Notes: a model not told the origin generated them from the letters alone. Shown: positions 1 through 8,033, counted from the first letter of the stretch. The stretch is DNA of 9,641 nucleotides from Bacteroidales bacterium (GCA_007132395.1 SLOR01000360.1:1-9641); one strand, 5' to 3'. Made by a program: numbers and translations.

Positions 1-1884
1 CAGGAACAGCGTGCCGTTTGCACCTGCTTCAGGGTCAAAATAAGGTTGGTTTTTCTTATCATCATCCCTGGGATAAATGTACTCTACAGAACTGCTTACA
101 AATTGTGGGTCTGCCGTGTAGGGAAGAGGAATAATTACCATTGCATCTTTAACAGCTTCTGAGCCCGCGTTTTGAATTTCGAGAGTAAATTGAATATCCT
201 GTCCGGGTAAAACAGATAAGTCTTCGCCGGGTACTACCCCATCGATGGTGTTGATGGCATTTTCGGAAATCTGCTCCGGAACATAGGCTTCAATGCTTAA
301 TGCGATAAGAAAAATGCTGTAAAGGTCTCTGCTGGTTCCGTAGCGGAAGGTTGTAGAAGTTTGCTCGTTGTCGATGATGGCATTGCCCTCGTTGGGTAGG
401 GGGAAGCTGGCAATATCAATGCCCGTGTTGTTGACAAGGAAAGGGTTACGCTCATCGGATTCGGTAACGATGGAACTGTTAAAGAAGTTATTGGTAGAGT
501 TACCGGCATGAGAGAGTCTTACATATTCTTCAGTATCTCTTTTTTGAATTTCCAGAAAGTTGCCTGCTATACCTGCATCGCCTTCACCGGCCATAATGCC
601 GATTTTGGCATTAACAGCCCCGGTGCGGATAGGGTTAAAGCCACTTACGGGAAGGTCGTACGAGTTAGTTGTTACAGTGGGGTTGCTACTTCTTACAAAA
701 GCATAACCATCAAAAATGCTGATGTCCCTCCAGTTCATCTCGCTATTTTCATACACTACAATCATACCCCAACCGCCATAATAGCCTGTGAGTCCGCCAT
801 CCCCTTCGCGCAGGGCGATGTCGGCCACGGTATATTCCCCAATGCCATGTTCTCTTACGTAGTCGGTTACTTCGGCATAACCTACATACATGTATTCGTC
901 GCTATCGGTGGGGTAGTAAATATTGGTGGTAAAGTTGGATGAGGAGGCGTTGATGGTGGAATAGTCAGCTGTATCTTCATGCTTAAGCTTTACAATGCTT
1001 TTATTAAAATCTTTGATTTTAGTTACCAGAAGTGAATTTCCATTAATTAGGCCCGATGCCTTTGCTGTGTTTCTGTATTCCTGAAGGCTGATATTCGTAT
1101 TACTGTTACGCGTGAGCTCATGAATACTTAATTCAGCACCCTCAGCTGCCGTATAAATAACAACAGGGTCAAAACTAACGGTTCTGATACTGCCATCGTT
1201 TGAAACAGATTGGTTTCCTGGAGTCTGCCATCCATTACCTAGATTATATCGTATATAGGGTGTAGTGTTTCTGAACTCAAACACAGCTGTAGGATCGCCC
1301 TGACTACCTGAGTCAAATGTATACGTAACCATATAGGAGGGGTTTCCGTGGTTTCCCAGGTTAGTTATTCCAACGTTCAAATTATAATTCGAATGAATGA
1401 CCTCATTTGAGTGAAAAACAGAAAAAGTATCATACACGTACTGTGGCTCATCGAAAACAGTTTTGCGGACTTCCTCAAAAGTATTAGGGCTGGTTCCATC
1501 ATGCGCCCTTCCTGTCCAGTACAAACCTGCATACACAATTCGACTACAGCCCGGGATAGCATCGTTTTCCATGGGCAGAGAAAGGGTAGCTGCCGAGGAG
1601 TTGAATGTCTGGGGGTTGCCATCAATATCCACATATATCATATTGCCTGCATTATTGGCTCCTTCAGAATAATTTTCCAGGGTAAGATTGGTGTTTCCAA
1701 TCATTACAAAATCCCCTTTCAGGGTCCAGGATTTCTGACCGGGTGTAAATACAGACTCCCTTTGTTCGAAAGGAACCCGCACCTGCGATAGGAGTTGATG
1801 GGGCAATAAAAATAAAGCTATCAAAATTATAAGGCCTGCTGCGCTGAAAGACCTGTTTTTCGAAAATGTACTTGTTGTGTTCAT
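1..1884 (-). CDS. Large secreted surface protein with DUF11-like repeat (N-terminal part)
   Basis: The frame is open for 628 codons from ATG at 1884 to the window edge, so the C-terminus is missing. No other ATG lies in frame upstream before the stop near 2000. Residues 1-34 form a signal peptide: a basic start (SKNRS), the hydrophobic run AAGLIILIALFLL, then a likely cut near LLSQ. The mature part begins VRVPFEQR and contains GDFVMIGNTNLTL, then CSRIVYAGLYWTGRAHDG (about 111-128) and GYYGGWGMIVVYE (about 367-380). I recognise this arrangement from N-terminal regions of large Bacteroidota surface proteins; the GGW-VVYE block also recalls DUF3344-type domains. From about residue 550, SVLPGQDIQFTLEIQNAG followed by IIPLP fits the start of a DUF11 (TIGR01451) beta-sandwich repeat. 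By inference it is exported by Sec and, if a C-terminal sorting domain exists off-window, secreted by type IX secretion. An adhesin or structural role is likely; the ligand is unknown. Confidence 0.85.
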   Translation of the reverse strand, partial: MNTTSTFSKNRSFSAAGLIILIALFLLPHQLLSQVRVPFEQRESVFTPGQKSWTLKGDFVMIGNTNLTLENYSEGANNAGNMIYVDIDGNPQTFNSSAATLSLPMENDAIPGCSRIVYAGLYWTGRAHDGTSPNTFEEVRKTVFDEPQYVYDTFSVFHSNEVIHSNYNLNVGITNLGNHGNPSYMVTYTFDSGSQGDPTAVFEFRNTTPYIRYNLGNGWQTPGNQSVSNDGSIRTVSFDPVVIYTAAEGAELSIHELTRNSNTNISLQEYRNTAKASGLINGNSLLVTKIKDFNKSIVKLKHEDTADYSTINASSSNFTTNIYYPTDSDEYMYVGYAEVTDYVREHGIGEYTVADIALREGDGGLTGYYGGWGMIVVYENSEMNWRDISIFDGYAFVRSSNPTVTTNSYDLPVSGFNPIRTGAVNAKIGIMAGEGDAGIAGNFLEIQKRDTEEYVRLSHAGNSTNNFFNSSIVTESDERNPFLVNNTGIDIASFPLPNEGNAIIDNEQTSTTFRYGTSRDLYSIFLIALSIEAYVPEQISENAINTIDGVVPGEDLSVLPGQDIQFTLEIQNAGSEAVKDAMVIIPLPYTADPQFVSSSVEYIYPRDDDKKNQPYFDPEAGANGTLFL

Positions 1885-2016
1885 ATCGCGTTGATTGGTA
1901 AGGTGCTGGTTTTGTGCTCCGGGTATCCCGGGTATTTTTGTTGTATTAAATATTGTATGCTTTAGTCTTAATGTTTCTATTGTTATATGTAAAATTAGTA
2001 TTTATTCGTAGGCTTG

Positions 2017-2060
2017 TACGTAAATTTACTTATTTCAGTTTCGCAAAAATACGTAAATTT
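2017..2060. repeat. Pair of 11-bp direct repeats (TACGTAAATTT)
   Basis: TACGTAAATTT occurs exactly at 2017-2027 and again at 2050-2060. The start-to-start distance is 33 bp, close to three helical turns, so both copies face the same side of the DNA. The second copy touches the proposed -7 element of the secreted-protein gene. The layout would suit a regulator binding site, but in AT-rich DNA the repeat may be chance. Confidence 0.35.
2044..2051 (-). promoter_or_regulatory. Possible -7 element for the secreted-protein gene
   Basis: On the minus strand this reads TATTTTTG, matching the Bacteroidota housekeeping -7 consensus TAnnTTTG. It would give a 5' untranslated region of roughly 150 nt before ATG at 1884. 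No clear TTTG -33 box lies at the expected spacing, so support is weak. Confidence 0.25.
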
Positions 2061-2206
2061 TCAAAAAAATGAAGTTTGTCGAAAAAATTTAACAATATAT
2101 TTTTTCATAAGTATGTTCTGTGGTTGGTGGAGTTCTTCTTGAGAACACTTGCATTTATGCTATAATCAGCTGAGAAATGTTGTTTGTGCTGATAGTCAGA
2201 GTGGAG

Positions 2207-2228
2207 AAAAAAAGGGTGTTTTGCCCTA
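2207..2228 (-). terminator. Weak terminator-like hairpin after menC
   Basis: On the minus strand, AGGG and CCCT flank a 7-nt loop and are followed by a run of seven T. It lies about 80 nt past the menC stop, where the men operon should end. The stem has only 4 bp and could compete with the neighbouring GGATAACCC sequence, so termination may be partial or Rho-dependent. Confidence 0.35.
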
Positions 2229-2251
2229 AGGGTTATCCTCGGTTTAAAGAC

Positions 2252-2267
2252 TAGGTATAAATACCTA
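2252..2267. repeat. Short palindrome TAGGTAT-AA-ATACCTA
   Basis: Two 7-bp arms flank a 2-bp centre, about 40 nt beyond the menC stop. No T-run follows, so it is not a terminator by itself. It might be a protein-binding site or a 3'-end stabilising hairpin. The same TAGGTA/TACCTA arms, more widely spaced, occur upstream of the operon's first gene at 8512-8539. Confidence 0.35.
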
Positions 2268-2307
2268 TTGCTTTGCTAGATGTAACACGTAAAAAATTGA
2301 GGAGTGA

Positions 2308-3351
2308 TTATTTGGAGACAGAAGAGAGGTCCCAGGGGAGTGAGGGGTTGTGAAACAGCCTGGGGCCATGTAGCTGAAGAGGTGAGGGAATATTATTGGA
2401 AAAAACCTGTCCTGTGCCCAGCCCCTGCACCATTTGTGGTTTCAGGGTAAACACCCACTGTGCAATGGCATTAAGCCCCACATTGCTTTCAAGGGCCGAA
2501 GTGGCCCACCAGCTTATGTGGTTTTCAGTTGCCATGTCAATCCATTCCCGGCTTTGGGCGAGGCCTCCCAACAGACTGGGTTTTAAAATAAGGTAATGGG
2601 GTCGGATGGTGCTGAGCAGCCTTTTTTTCTCATCAGGGGCAGTAATACCAATAAGTTCTTCATCCAGTGCAATGGGCAGGGGAGAGCTACTACAGATTTG
2701 TGCCATCGCCTCCCATTGGCCGGCTTTAATGGGTTGCTCAATGGAGTGTATTGTATATGCTGAAAGCCATTTCAGTTTTTCCAATGCTGTATCGGCAGAA
2801 AATGCCCCGTTGGCATCCAGGCGTATTTCCAGATCTTCAGCACTGAATTCCTGTCGGATGGCATAGAGTAAATCTGTTTCTTCTTTAAAATCCAATGCCC
2901 CCACCTTCATCTTCAATACCCTGAAACCCTGCTTAAGCTTTTCACGGATGCGCTGCTGCATTTCCTGTTTGCTCCCCATCCAGATAAGCCCGTTGATGGG
3001 AATTCCTTCTTCTCCTTGCGTAAAGGGGGAAGGGAAAAGTATTCCGGTAACAGGTTGGCCCAGGTCAATGAGTGCGGTTTCCAGTCCGAATTGTATGGAG
3101 GGAAAATCATGCAGAGAATCGGGCGAAGGGTTGTTTCCTGCATTGATGGCATCAATAACCTCTTTGATTTTTTGCTCGTAGCCCTCCTTATATTCAGGAT
3201 TTAGTCCGGGAATTACAGAACATTCGCCCATGCCGGTGCGGCCGTTGCTTTTAAGGATGATAAACCATGAGGGCTTGGAATATAAAGTTCCCCGGGAGGT
3301 TTTGCCCGGGGAGATAAACTGTAAGTCGAGTTTTTTCAGGATTGCTTCCAT
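2308..3351 (-). CDS. menC: o-Succinylbenzoate synthase (MenC)
   Basis: MenC dehydrates SHCHC to o-succinylbenzoate in the cytoplasm during menaquinone synthesis. The 347-residue protein belongs to the enolase superfamily, with an N-terminal capping domain (about 1-110) and a TIM barrel. The expected active-site set is visible: the KMK pair K147/K149, metal ligands D179 (RLDANGAF), E205 (IEQP) and D230 (ALDEEL), and the second-half lysine K257 (LKPSLLGG). It is somewhat longer than the roughly 320-residue E. coli protein and close to Bacteroides MenC. It starts 18 nt after the menA stop and is the last gene of the operon. The usual Bacteroidia follower, menE, is absent. OSB synthases share a fold with N-acylamino-acid racemases and dipeptide epimerases, but the operon context settles the assignment. 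Confidence 0.95.
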   Translation of the reverse strand: MEAILKKLDLQFISPGKTSRGTLYSKPSWFIILKSNGRTGMGECSVIPGLNPEYKEGYEQKIKEVIDAINAGNNPSPDSLHDFPSIQFGLETALIDLGQPVTGILFPSPFTQGEEGIPINGLIWMGSKQEMQQRIREKLKQGFRVLKMKVGALDFKEETDLLYAIRQEFSAEDLEIRLDANGAFSADTALEKLKWLSAYTIHSIEQPIKAGQWEAMAQICSSSPLPIALDEELIGITAPDEKKRLLSTIRPHYLILKPSLLGGLAQSREWIDMATENHISWWATSALESNVGLNAIAQWVFTLKPQMVQGLGTGQVFSNNIPSPLQLHGPRLFHNPSLPWDLSSVSK

Positions 3352-3369
3352 TCGGGGTTTGCCTTGTTT

Positions 3370-4272
3370 TCAGATAAGCATGCCAATACCAAAAGTTACC
3401 GAAAACACCAGCGTGGCAAAAGCCAGCCTTTTTAACTCAGGGTAGAGTTCTACCGGGTCGCTGTAACGGAATACGGCCCAGGCATTTTTGATAAACAACG
3501 GGAATGCAAGTATAAACAAAAACTGGTAGGCCGAGTGATAATTAAAGATTACATACAAGGGACCCAATACCGCCGAAGCCACGATGAGTATCAAATGGTA
3601 GTATTTGGCTCTTTGGTTTCCCAGCCATACTACAAGTGTTCTTTTATTGGCTTTTTTGTCGCTTTCGTAATCGCGCAGGTTATTGAGGTTGAGTACGCCT
3701 GCACTTAAAAGGCCTACTGCCGCTGCCGGCAATGCATGCCAGGGATTAAAGCTGCCCGTGTGCAAAAAGTGGGTGCCCAGCACACCGATAAGTCCGAAAA
3801 AGAGAAATACGGAAATATCACCCAGACCACGGTATCCATAAGGGTTTTTACCCACGGTGTATTTGATGGCCGCGATAATGGCTGCAATTCCCAGTACCAG
3901 AAAAAGTACAATGATGGTGATGTCCTTGCCTTGTGCTCCCACCGCGATAAGCGCTATCCCAGATATGAGGGCCAGGATTATTGTAAGAATGATTCCTGTT
4001 TTCATCTGCGAAGCTGTAATCAATCCACTTTGTACCATACGCCTGGGGCCTATGCGTTCTTTGTTATCAGCTCCACTACTAAAATCCCCATAGTCGTTGG
4101 CAAAGTTTGACAGCACCTGCAACAGCAGGGTTGTGAGGGTAGCCAGAATAAAGATAATCCACTGGAAATAACCTTCCGACCATGCCAGAAAACTCCCCAT
4201 CAGCGGGCTTGAAACCGCCAGGGGTAAAGTTTTGAGGCGAGCTGCCTCTATCCAGGGTTTTAGTTTTTGCAT
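3370..4272 (-). CDS. menA: 1,4-Dihydroxy-2-naphthoate polyprenyltransferase (MenA)
   Basis: MenA is an inner-membrane UbiA-family enzyme. It joins a polyprenyl diphosphate to DHNA with loss of the carboxyl group, giving demethylmenaquinone. The 300-residue sequence is largely hydrophobic, with about eight or nine predicted membrane helices. Both Asp-rich, Mg-diphosphate-binding motifs are present: NFANDYGDFSSGAD at 56-69, running into KERIGPRRMVQSG, and NNLRDYESDKKANKRTL at 197-213. The N-terminal WIEAARLKTLPLAV is typical of MenA rather than UbiA or heme O synthase. The gene follows menB after 108 nt, the largest gap in the operon, with an A-rich stretch just before ATG, and precedes menC by 18 nt. 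Confidence 0.95.
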   Translation of the reverse strand: MQKLKPWIEAARLKTLPLAVSSPLMGSFLAWSEGYFQWIIFILATLTTLLLQVLSNFANDYGDFSSGADNKERIGPRRMVQSGLITASQMKTGIILTIILALISGIALIAVGAQGKDITIIVLFLVLGIAAIIAAIKYTVGKNPYGYRGLGDISVFLFFGLIGVLGTHFLHTGSFNPWHALPAAAVGLLSAGVLNLNNLRDYESDKKANKRTLVVWLGNQRAKYYHLILIVASAVLGPLYVIFNYHSAYQFLFILAFPLFIKNAWAVFRYSDPVELYPELKRLAFATLVFSVTFGIGMLI

Positions 4273-4380
4273 TTTATTTTAAAAATGTCGGTTAGTAATA
4301 CATGTGTATCCCGAGTCCTTATGCCAGCATTTAGCCGTCAGCTGAAGCAGAGGGTAATGGATAGCAGAGGTATTCCTTTT
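4273..4380. other. menB-menA intergenic gap with an 8-bp direct repeat
   Basis: This 108-nt gap is the only sizeable one inside the operon. AGCAGAGG occurs at 4346-4353 and again at 4363-4370, 17 bp apart, just after the menB stop. I see no good TAnnTTTG promoter and no terminator hairpin, so read-through from menB into menA is the simplest reading. Confidence 0.4.
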
Positions 4381-5205
4381 TTAAGGGAAACGGGGATACT
4401 TTTTAAAATCCGGGTCTCTCTTTTCCAGGAATGCCTGTTTTCCTTCCTGGGCTTCTTCCGTAAGATAATAGAGCAAAGTGGCATTACCTGCTAATTCCTG
4501 AATTCCGGCCTGCCCGTCAAGCTCGGCGTTGAGGCCCATCTTTATCATACGCAATGCAAGGGGGCTGCGTTTCATCATTTTCTTGCACCACTCCACAGTG
4601 GTATCTTCCAGTTGTTCTAAAGGTACTACTTTGTTTACCATTCCCATTTCGCGGGCCTCTTCGGCAGAGTACTGATCGCAGAGAAACCATATTTCGCGGG
4701 CCTTTTTCTGGCCAACATGCCTTGCCAGGTAGGACGAACCGAAACCTGCGTCAAAGCTTCCTACCTTGGGGCCGGTTTGTCCGAAGATGGCATTTTCGGA
4801 AGCAATGGTAAGGTCGCACACCACGTGCAGTACATGCCCGCCGCCAATGGCATAACCGTTTACCATGGCGATAACGGGTTTGGGCAGGGAACGGATTTGT
4901 CGTTGCAGATCAAGCACATTGAGGCGGGGTACGCCATCTTTACCTACATATCCGCCAATGCTTTTCACATTCTGATCGCCACCGCTGCAAAAGGCTTTGT
5001 CGCCCTCGCCGGTAATGATAACGGTAAAAATATCATCATTTTCGCGGCACTGCACCATGGCATCCTTCATTTCCTGAATGGTATCGGGGGTAAATGCATT
5101 GTAATACCGCGGACGGTTAATGGTGATTTTGGCGATGCCCTCAAAAAGCTCAAATTTTATCTCACTGTATTCCTTCAGTGTTGTCCAGGTTCTTTTCGTG
5201 CTCAT
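4381..5205 (-). CDS. menB: 1,4-Dihydroxy-2-naphthoyl-CoA synthase (MenB)
   Basis: MenB is a crotonase-fold enzyme that closes the second ring, converting o-succinylbenzoyl-CoA to DHNA-CoA by an intramolecular Claisen condensation. The 274 residues match Bacteroidia MenB along their length. They include FCSGGDQNV (72-80), the oxyanion-hole region AIGGGHVLH (119-127), FGQTGPKVGSFDAGFG (141-156) and YYLTEEAQEGK near the C-terminus. A Gly (145) in QTG, where actinobacterial enzymes carry Asp, places it among type I MenB enzymes, which use bound bicarbonate as the catalytic base (family knowledge). The MSTKR start at 5205 matches family N-termini as I recall them and makes the gene overlap the end of menD by 44 nt. 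Its substrate needs MenE, which is not encoded nearby. Confidence 0.97.
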   Translation of the reverse strand: MSTKRTWTTLKEYSEIKFELFEGIAKITINRPRYYNAFTPDTIQEMKDAMVQCRENDDIFTVIITGEGDKAFCSGGDQNVKSIGGYVGKDGVPRLNVLDLQRQIRSLPKPVIAMVNGYAIGGGHVLHVVCDLTIASENAIFGQTGPKVGSFDAGFGSSYLARHVGQKKAREIWFLCDQYSAEEAREMGMVNKVVPLEQLEDTTVEWCKKMMKRSPLALRMIKMGLNAELDGQAGIQELAGNATLLYYLTEEAQEGKQAFLEKRDPDFKKYPRFP

Positions 5206-6883
5206 TTTTGTTTATATGTTGAAAGTATTGTTTAAAGGTTCTTGCTGATGTTTCTCCGCAGGTTTGTATGTGAAGAACAACCGGGAGGCGGTTTGGTTTG
5301 AAAAAACCGGGAAGAATGTCTTTCAACTCCTCCGGCCCTGATGTTGCAATGTATTCCACTCCATAGGCTTTGCACAAGTCTGCTATCTGAACCTTGTGGG
5401 GTGTTTCAATAAAAGGCCTAATCTTTTCCACACCCGGACCTGTTTCTATGAGTTTAAAAATGTTACCACCTCCATTATCCATAACCACAATCCTGAGGTT
5501 GGCCGGGAGGGCGTTGTTCCATAATCCGTTGCTGTCGTATATAAATGCCAGATCGCCCAGCAACAGTACATTCATTTTATCGGTTACCATGGAAGCTCCT
5601 GCAGCGGTGGAGATGCATCCGTCAATGCCGGAGGTACCCCTGTTGGAATAATAGTGTATATCCTTACGGGAAGGGAAAAGCTGCGCGTAACGTACCGGGG
5701 TGCTGTTGGCAAGATGGAGGTTAATGTTGCCTGGCAGTTGGTTGAAGACAACAGCATAAGCTGGCAGATCTGAAAATTCTGCTTCAGCCAGGAATGCATC
5801 ATGCAGGCTCCATGATTGTTGCTGAATGGCTGTTGCCCTTGCTGCATAATCAGCATCTGCGGTAAAGTACTCTTGCATTTCCCTGAAGAAGCATTCCGGC
5901 TTCAGCGGGATGTTGCGGCTAAGGCACTGGTAGGTATCCACGAAAAACTCGTTCTCGTCAATGTGCCAGTGCGCTTTGGGGTTGTAGCGGCGAAGATATT
6001 TCTTCAGTCTTTTGGAGATAACCGCTCCACCGGTGGTAATGAGCAGTTCAGGTTGTAATTCTTTCTGATTATCATCCTTGAGCATGGCCATGAAGCGTTC
6101 CGGGGTATCAATGATACCGGCTCCGGTACTATTGGAAAGGTTTTCAGCCAAGATAACAGCAGTTCCGCTGTCAGCCATTTTTTGCAATTGGGCGGTGAGT
6201 TCGGCCTTGGGTGCGTTAAATCCGCACACAACCATAATCTTTTTATAATTCTTACACTCCCTGCGTAATTCCATCCATTCCTCCTCCATGAGGCAGTTAT
6301 CCTTAGGACTCACTTTCATAACAGAAGGTGGCGTGTTTACCGGTGGCAGGATTTCGTAAAGGGGTTCTCTGAGAGGGATGTTGATATGCACCGGGCCGGC
6401 CTTGCCCAGTTGGGTTGTTTGGATAGCCTGGTTAATGATTCTTCTGAAATGCCAGAGTTCACCTTCGGTTTGGGTTTCCACGGGTGTGGTAAAAGATTGT
6501 TTTACCACGTTGGAGAAGATGCCATCCTGGCGAATGGTTTGTCCGTCGTTCTGGTCAATCCATTCGAGGGGACGGTCGGCGGTAAGCACCAGCAAGGGAA
6601 CCTTCAGGTATAATGCTTCGGCAATGGCGGGAGTTAGATTGGCTACGGCAGTACCCGAGGTACAGATAATTGCCACGGGTTTATTTAACTGCTGGGCCAT
6701 GCCCAGGGCGTAATAGGCAGCACTCCTTTCGTCGCTGATGCTTATGCACTCCATATCATCGTGCGAGGTGAAGCTCAGAATCAAAGGGGCGTTGCGTGAA
6801 CCCGGAGATATCACCACATGCCTTAATCCATGGGCAAGGCATATATGGGGGAGTTCACTTATTCCTTGTCGTGGGGCGGGCAT
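5162..6883 (-). CDS. menD: SEPHCHC synthase (MenD), ThDP-dependent
   Basis: MenD joins isochorismate and 2-oxoglutarate, with loss of CO2, to give SEPHCHC, the first committed step to menaquinone. The 573-residue protein shows the three-domain ThDP enzyme layout. SPGSRNAPL lies at 26-34. E52 in DERSAAYYALG is the glutamate that activates ThDP. CTSGTAVANLTPAIAEA (74-90), TADRP and GQTIRQ follow. The ThDP/metal motif runs from GDLAF to NGGGNIF at about 440-475. Length is close to the E. coli enzyme (about 556). ATG at 6883 lies 4 nt after the menF stop, implying translational coupling. The last 14 codons overlap menB in another frame; the tail NKNEHEKNLDNTEGIQ is polar and probably not conserved. 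Confidence 0.96.
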   Translation of the reverse strand: MPAPRQGISELPHICLAHGLRHVVISPGSRNAPLILSFTSHDDMECISISDERSAAYYALGMAQQLNKPVAIICTSGTAVANLTPAIAEALYLKVPLLVLTADRPLEWIDQNDGQTIRQDGIFSNVVKQSFTTPVETQTEGELWHFRRIINQAIQTTQLGKAGPVHINIPLREPLYEILPPVNTPPSVMKVSPKDNCLMEEEWMELRRECKNYKKIMVVCGFNAPKAELTAQLQKMADSGTAVILAENLSNSTGAGIIDTPERFMAMLKDDNQKELQPELLITTGGAVISKRLKKYLRRYNPKAHWHIDENEFFVDTYQCLSRNIPLKPECFFREMQEYFTADADYAARATAIQQQSWSLHDAFLAEAEFSDLPAYAVVFNQLPGNINLHLANSTPVRYAQLFPSRKDIHYYSNRGTSGIDGCISTAAGASMVTDKMNVLLLGDLAFIYDSNGLWNNALPANLRIVVMDNGGGNIFKLIETGPGVEKIRPFIETPHKVQIADLCKAYGVEYIATSGPEELKDILPGFFKPNRLPVVLHIQTCGETSARTFKQYFQHINKNEHEKNLDNTEGIQ

Positions 6884-6887
6884 GATA

Positions 6888-8033
6888 TCAGAAGTTTTTT
6901 AATTGGTTCACGATGGATTGCAGGGTGTTTTGTTTGTTTAGGGTTTCTTCCCATTCATTTTCCGCATCAGAACCCTCTGTGATTCCGGCACCCAGAAAAT
7001 AGGCAAGGTAGTCATTTCCTGCTTTCATACTTCTTAGGTTCACAAAAATGTTCCATTGATTGTCCATGTTTACCGGACCCAGAAAGCCTGAATAATACTC
7101 CCTGTTATGTGCTTCGATGTTTTTGATGGCCTCCATGGCCTCTCTTTTGGGTAGTCCGCATACCGAGGGGGTAGGGTGTAAAGCATTGAGCAAGGGAGCA
7201 AGCTTACCCCGAAGATAAGTTGCATCGATGGTGAAACTTGTTTTCAGGTGTTCTATTTTGCCGGCCTTGTAGGAGTAAGGACCTGCTTTTTCAAATCTTT
7301 CAATGCCGGCTTTTTGCAGAACATCTTCTATATAACGGGTTACCATGCCTTGTTCTTCCAGCTCCTTTTCGCCCCATGTGCTAAAAATGTTTTTCTCTTT
7401 AAATATCCTGGTGCCTGCCAGAGAGACGGTACTTATTGTTTCCTGATTACTCTGAAGCAGTGGCTCAGGGCTGGCTCCGAACCACAAGCCCGCATCGGCA
7501 ATATATAGCATAAATACAAAAGCATCGGGATAAGCCTTGCTGAGCTCTTCAAATAAAAGGGTGGGTTGAAAATGCCCTGGCATGGACTCACGGCTGATAC
7601 GCGAAAGAACCAGCTTGTCAAGACCACCGGTTTGAATATGTTTTTTCACGGATTCCACCTGTTGCAGGTATTCTGATTTATCGGCCTGATAGGGCTGTGC
7701 GGGAATTGGTTCCCGTTGAACAACAGTGTTGTGTTTGCTGTCGGTAAATTGCTGTGGTTCGGGCTTTTGAAGGATGTCGCCACGAATAATCAAATCAGGC
7801 TGGATGAGTCGTATGGGTAAGTCCGAGTCGGTGTCGAAAGGGCAAAAAACGAAGCCTGATTTGCCTTCCAGCGCCGGAATATCCTCCACAATCAAAGGCT
7901 GGTTGCTCCATTGCATCAATGTGGTAACCTCATGATTTTGGGGCAGCCTGTAGGAAACAACAGCCAGCTGATTATCCAGTGCCAGTTGATGAATTTTTTC
8001 CAGTTCAACAGTTTCTGTTAGTATCGCTTCCAT
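6888..8033 (-). CDS. menF: Isochorismate synthase (MenF)
   Basis: This chorismate-binding enzyme converts chorismate to isochorismate for MenD. It has 381 residues. The C-terminal catalytic domain carries LDKLVLSR (138-145, with K140 the likely general base), WFGASPEPLL (184-193), SLAGTR (204-209), KELEEQ (223-228), LHPTPSVCGLPKREAM (285-300), REYYSGFLGP (311-320) and GAGITEGSDAENEWEET (348-364). The N-terminal 110 residues are poorly conserved, as usual. The family also contains EntC/DhbC-type isochorismate synthases and salicylate synthases; the position 4 nt before menD makes the menaquinone role clear. It starts 6 nt after the thioesterase stop, with only a weak AGG before the ATG. Confidence 0.95.
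   Translation of the reverse strand: MEAILTETVELEKIHQLALDNQLAVVSYRLPQNHEVTTLMQWSNQPLIVEDIPALEGKSGFVFCPFDTDSDLPIRLIQPDLIIRGDILQKPEPQQFTDSKHNTVVQREPIPAQPYQADKSEYLQQVESVKKHIQTGGLDKLVLSRISRESMPGHFQPTLLFEELSKAYPDAFVFMLYIADAGLWFGASPEPLLQSNQETISTVSLAGTRIFKEKNIFSTWGEKELEEQGMVTRYIEDVLQKAGIERFEKAGPYSYKAGKIEHLKTSFTIDATYLRGKLAPLLNALHPTPSVCGLPKREAMEAIKNIEAHNREYYSGFLGPVNMDNQWNIFVNLRSMKAGNDYLAYFLGAGITEGSDAENEWEETLNKQNTLQSIVNQLKNF

Larger units (their letters stand above)
1885..2307. other. AT-rich intergenic region between menC and the secreted-protein gene
   Basis: This 423-nt stretch holds no convincing gene on either strand. It contains the 3' end of the men operon (short palindrome 2252-2267, weak terminator-like hairpin 2207-2228) and the leader of the secreted-protein gene (two 11-bp direct repeats, a TAnnTTTG-like box). 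Other small structures are a GTTCT/AGAAC inverted repeat at 2132-2146, an ATCAGC/GCTGAT pair at 2165-2193, and a CCGGG-TAT-CCCGG hairpin at 1919-1931 in the presumed 5' untranslated region. None is strong enough to call as a riboswitch or small RNA. Confidence 0.6.

Noticed and set aside
508..942. Plus-strand open frame of 144 codons
   Set aside because: It lies wholly opposite the secreted-protein gene, whose minus-strand frame has a signal peptide and family motifs. The plus-strand translation has no recognisable domain. The same holds for 1411-1791.
1919..1931. CCGGG-TAT-CCCGG hairpin as a riboswitch or terminator in the leader of the surface gene
   Set aside because: The stem has only 5 bp with a 3-nt loop, no T-run follows on the minus strand, and no wider conserved fold is visible.
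2139..2166. TTGAGA, 16 nt, TATAAT on the plus strand: a near-perfect E. coli sigma-70 promoter
   Set aside because: Bacteroidota housekeeping sigma factors recognise TTTG/TAnnTTTG instead, no plus-strand gene follows, and the region is AT-rich enough for chance matches. Mapping of transcription start sites could revive it as an antisense promoter.
4717..5235. Plus-strand open frame of 172 codons
   Set aside because: It is antisense to the well-conserved menB gene; the translation looks like no known protein. Other long antisense frames (such as 3736-4110 opposite menA) are rejected for the same reason.
5150..5235. Frameshift or sequencing error joining menD and menB
   Set aside because: Both proteins have family-like ends in their own frames, and no known MenD-MenB fusion would be restored by a shift; a genuine overlap is simpler.
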